Both the position numbers and the translations under genes were made by a program. From NCBI GenBank assembly GCA_017633985.1, contig JAGBOF010000007.1, positions 186,001 through 250,000 on the forward strand: DNA of 64,000 bases, given 5' to 3'. This document shows, one piece after another, positions 61,247-64,000 of this stretch. The DNA comes from Bacteroidales bacterium (GTDB lineage Bacteria > Bacteroidota > Bacteroidia > Bacteroidales > P3). Every line of letters begins with the position of its first letter. Within the stretch, counting starts at the first letter, position 1. Under the pieces are notes generated by a model. That model ran no database searches and was not told where the DNA came from. It saw nothing but the letters and a program-made list of their open reading frames with translations.

Positions 61247-62662
61247 TTAAAGAATATTCTGTTTTATTTTCTCAACGTATTGGTCTATCTTCTGCATTTC
61301 TATAGGTATCGCAATTCTTTGCGGACAATGCGGCGAGCATTCGTTACATCCTGTACACATATTGGCTTGTCTTAACCTCGGAACACTGCGGTCGTATCCG
61401 ATAAGGAATGCTTTTCTGGCTTTCCAATAGTTTTTATCCTGCATACTCTCGCTGATATTGCCTTCGTTTATACATTTATTATAATGAGTGAAGATTGCAG
61501 GAATATCCAATCCGTAAGGGCAAGGCATACAATATTGACATTCGTTACACGGAATGTTGTTCAGCTCCATCATCTGCTTTGCAATGTCAAACAAAAAGGC
61601 TTTGTCTTCTTCGGTAAGAGGTTTTAACGGGCAATGCGTACGCAAATTATCTTTCAAATGCTGCATTTCCGTCATTCCGCTTAAGGAAGTAAGAACTTTA
61701 GGATATGATCCCAAGAACCTGAACGCCCAGGAAGCAATGCTCATTTCGGGTTCCCGTTGTTTCATCTGCTTAACCAAAGGATCCGCCATCTTAACTAAAC
61801 GTCCGCCAAGCAAAGGCTCCATAATCACAACAGGAATATCACGTTTTGCCAACTCATCATATAAATATTCGGCATTGGTATTACGGGCATTAATCTGCTT
61901 TGCATAATGCCAATCGACGTAATTCATCTGAATTTGTACGAAATCCCAATGATACTTTCCGTGTTGGGAAAGCAAATAATCGAAAACCTTTACATCGCCG
62001 TGATAAGAAAATCCCAGATTGCGTATTTTACCTTCATCACGTTGCTTTAACAGCCAATTAAGCAATCCGTTGGTCTCATAACGTGCTTGATAATCTTCCA
62101 TACCGTTGCCCATTCCCACGCCGTGGAGCAAAAGATAATCCACATAATCCACCTGTAATTCCTTAAGCGAATTATTAAACATCTCAACACCTGCTTTAAA
62201 ACTCCAGGTCTGCGGCGCAAAATTAGACAGTTTGGTAGCAATAAAATATTCATTTCTCTTATGGCGCGACAGGGCAATACCTGTAGCGTGTTCGCTCATA
62301 CCTTTGCAATACGCAGGTGAGGTGTCAAAATAATTAACTCCATGTTCAATTGCGTAATCTACCAAACGGTTTACGGCTTCTTGGTCAATAGGTGCGTCAG
62401 TATCCCTTGCACTGCCTGCATTCTTAGAATTCTCGCTTTGAATTATAGGTAAACGCATCATACCGTAACCTAATAAAGAAACCTTTTCTTTTGTTTTCGG
62501 ATTCTCACGGTATGTCATCTTACCTTTAGGAATATCTGATTCGGTTTGACTGTCTTTTGCTTTATCCGAACATGCAGCAGCAATTACGGAAGTTGCAGCA
62601 ACCCCCAAACCCATCTTCTTTAAAAATTCCCTGCGTGATATATTTTTACTGTTATTCTTCAT
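61247..62662 (-). CDS. Tat-exported aldo/keto reductase with Fe-S clusters
   Basis: 471 residues. Tat-type start SRREFLKKMGLG (about 9-20), lipobox-like AAACS, aldo/keto reductase core (GYGMMRLP, YFDTSPAYCKG, then GFSYHG), and two [4Fe-4S] motifs near the end: CNECQYCMPC and CTGCNECSPHC. A redox enzyme paired with the membrane Fe-S protein upstream; physiological substrate unknown. Confidence 0.85.
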   Translation of the reverse strand: MKNNSKNISRREFLKKMGLGVAATSVIAAACSDKAKDSQTESDIPKGKMTYRENPKTKEKVSLLGYGMMRLPIIQSENSKNAGSARDTDAPIDQEAVNRLVDYAIEHGVNYFDTSPAYCKGMSEHATGIALSRHKRNEYFIATKLSNFAPQTWSFKAGVEMFNNSLKELQVDYVDYLLLHGVGMGNGMEDYQARYETNGLLNWLLKQRDEGKIRNLGFSYHGDVKVFDYLLSQHGKYHWDFVQIQMNYVDWHYAKQINARNTNAEYLYDELAKRDIPVVIMEPLLGGRLVKMADPLVKQMKQREPEMSIASWAFRFLGSYPKVLTSLSGMTEMQHLKDNLRTHCPLKPLTEEDKAFLFDIAKQMMELNNIPCNECQYCMPCPYGLDIPAIFTHYNKCINEGNISESMQDKNYWKARKAFLIGYDRSVPRLRQANMCTGCNECSPHCPQRIAIPIEMQKIDQYVEKIKQNIL

Positions 62663-62681
62663 CTTGACTGTCCTTTATTCG

Positions 62682-64000
62682 TTATACATTCTTATGTGTT
62701 GCCATGCCTTCAACGTAAATTGCACTGAACGGACGCGAAGGACAAACATATTCACACATTCCGCAACCTATACAACGGCTTTCATTAACCGTAGGAATCA
62801 TCAATTGTTTGTCATCCTGTTTATCCAAAGCTGCGGTGGAGTTTTGAACTTCCATGTTGGCATTATCTGCGTTAGGTTTAAAATAAGGTACCATAATTAT
62901 AGCACCGCTCGGACAATGGCGTGCGCAATTGCCGCAATTGTGATCATTGTTTACCACGACACAATTTTGTTTTACCCACTTGGCAACTCCTATTTGTATA
63001 GCTGTCTTCTCCTCTTTTGTGATTTTTTGTATTGCACCCGCAGGACAAACGGAAGAACATGTTGTACATTCTACACGGCATGCACCTTTTTCAAAACTCA
63101 TTACAGGTTGCATCAAATGTAACAAATCACTTGACGGCCGCAAAACATTGTTAGGGCATTTGCTTACACACAACTGACATCCTGTACATTTATTCTGCAA
63201 ATTCTTTAAACTCTTTGCACCTGGCGGAACGATTTCTGTCGTGCGTTTATACGGTTTCTTATCTTCTATAACTGCCAAACCACCGTCAGTTTTCTTCTTC
63301 TCTTGGGCAAAAGCAAGCGTTGTTCCCATTAAAGCTGACGAAAACAAAAATGCACGTTTGGATTCATTTATTTTATTCTCTTTTGCGTCGGTTACGTTCT
63401 GCGTCTTTTTCATCTTATTACTAATACGGGAATATGAAATTGCATCTTTAGGACACACGGCTTGACAATTGCCGCATACAACACAACGTGAATAATCCAC
63501 AAAGTGTTCTTTGCCGTTTATACAGTTGGATTTACAGTTTTTTGTACACTTATCACATTTTATACATTTGTCTGCATCAATGTGTATTTTAAGAAACGAG
63601 AATCTGGAAAAGAAGCTTAAAGTCGTTCCCACAGGACAAACAGCGTTACAATAACCACGTCCCGTTTTCCAAGCAACAAATGTGATAACCAAAAACGAAA
63701 CCGCAGCAATAACAAATGTACTTATGCTTCTTATCCACACATCTTTGGAATAAAATGCATATGAATCCGCCTTCTCTGCCAAGAAAGCAAAGAAATTATT
63801 TACCCAAATGTAAAGCGGTTGAAATAAATTCTGCACCATTCTTCCCCATGACGAATAAGGGGCAAGCAAAGCAACGAAAGAATTTACACCTGCTATCATT
63901 GCTATAATAAACAATGCCCACACGCCGTAACGTAACCACTTAATTTCTTTATTAAACGTAAAGCGGTTTTTCTTTTTCAGCCCGTGAATATGGGACACCG
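62682..64000 (-). CDS. Membrane 4Fe-4S ferredoxin-type protein, 5' end cut by window
   Basis: At least 438 residues; the frame continues past base 64000, so the start is missing (a GTG at 63998 is unlikely to be the start). Transmembrane segments (about 25-50, 90-110), NapH/MauN-like CNAVCPVGTTLSFF, several ferredoxin clusters (CIKCDKCTKNC, CVVCGNCQAVCP, CTGCQLCVSKCP, CIGCGMCEYVCP) and a twin-arginine-free inner region SKRAFLFSSALMG. Likely passes electrons across or along the membrane; operon with the reductase. Confidence 0.8.
   Translation of the reverse strand, partial: VSHIHGLKKKNRFTFNKEIKWLRYGVWALFIIAMIAGVNSFVALLAPYSSWGRMVQNLFQPLYIWVNNFFAFLAEKADSYAFYSKDVWIRSISTFVIAAVSFLVITFVAWKTGRGYCNAVCPVGTTLSFFSRFSFLKIHIDADKCIKCDKCTKNCKSNCINGKEHFVDYSRCVVCGNCQAVCPKDAISYSRISNKMKKTQNVTDAKENKINESKRAFLFSSALMGTTLAFAQEKKKTDGGLAVIEDKKPYKRTTEIVPPGAKSLKNLQNKCTGCQLCVSKCPNNVLRPSSDLLHLMQPVMSFEKGACRVECTTCSSVCPAGAIQKITKEEKTAIQIGVAKWVKQNCVVVNNDHNCGNCARHCPSGAIIMVPYFKPNADNANMEVQNSTAALDKQDDKQLMIPTVNESRCIGCGMCEYVCPSRPFSAIYVEGMATHKNV

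Overview
The window is AT-rich Bacteroidetes DNA, most likely Bacteroidales. The evidence is promoters of the TTTG / 19-20 bp / TAnnTTTG type, a large surface protein ending in a type IX secretion (T9SS) sorting domain, and typical Bacteroidetes phage families. Nearly all of it is one complete prophage of about 54.0 kb (155-54178) inserted in the 3' end of a tRNA-Arg(UCU) gene. A 51-bp identical core marks attL (155-205) and attR (54128-54178). The phage rebuilds the tRNA at the right end, where the integrase also lies.

Prophage layout, left to right: (1) 309-2133 minus, a lysogeny arm with a small DNA-binding protein, an HsdR-N-like nuclease and an XRE repressor; a divergent promoter region (2142-2237) separates it from the rightward genes. 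(2) 2231-13126, early genes: Cro-like and LuxR-type regulators, Rad50-like ATPase, RecT, metallo-hydrolase, replication initiator with an iteron array inside its gene, DUF2303- and DUF3310-like proteins, SSB-like protein and VRR-NUC nuclease. Among them is a protein (11654-12292) carrying a diversity-generating variable repeat. (3) 13196-17682, an unusual cassette: palindrome promoter, DUF488 protein, tRNA-Gly(UCC), amidoligase with a possible GNAT/Mom-like C-terminus, ParB/sulfiredoxin-like protein, and a saccharopine-dehydrogenase-like protein. (4) 17679-22894, terminase, portal, and a head morphogenesis protein with a GNAT-like C-terminus. (5) 23028-30748, an accessory island: AbiF-like HEPN protein preceded by its own promoter-ncRNA-terminator unit, then many small unknown genes in two units that begin with a duplicated promoter-leader and each encode a MutS-domain-I-like protein. 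(6) 30850-45766, capsid, neck and tail genes, including a -1 frameshifted tail chaperone and a tRNA-like structure. (7) 45788-48678, a diversity-generating retroelement (DGR): target gene with variable repeat VR1, template repeat TR, reverse transcriptase. (8) 48614-51413, lysis genes; 51576-52602, a Panacea/MazF-like toxin-antitoxin pair; 52726-53964, integrase.

The strongest discovery is that one TR (47282-47401) matches two variable repeats: VR1 in the neighbouring tail-side protein, and VR2 35 kb away in an early-region gene of a common phage family of unknown function. All 13 (VR1) and 14 (VR2) differences fall at template adenines. One retroelement therefore appears to diversify both a presumed receptor-binding protein and a presumably non-structural protein. 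The amidoligase/ParB/dehydrogenase/tRNA-Gly cassette is a second candidate for an undescribed system, possibly modification of DNA or protein with an amino acid.

Host DNA to the right (54179-64000) has tRNA-Arg, tRNA-Pro and tRNA-Ser, a 21-bp-unit minisatellite, two copies of a hairpin repeat flanking a T9SS surface protein whose signal-peptide region is frameshifted at a G9 tract (probable phase variation), then adenine deaminase, ATP synthase gamma subunit, and two Fe-S redox genes, the last cut by the window edge.
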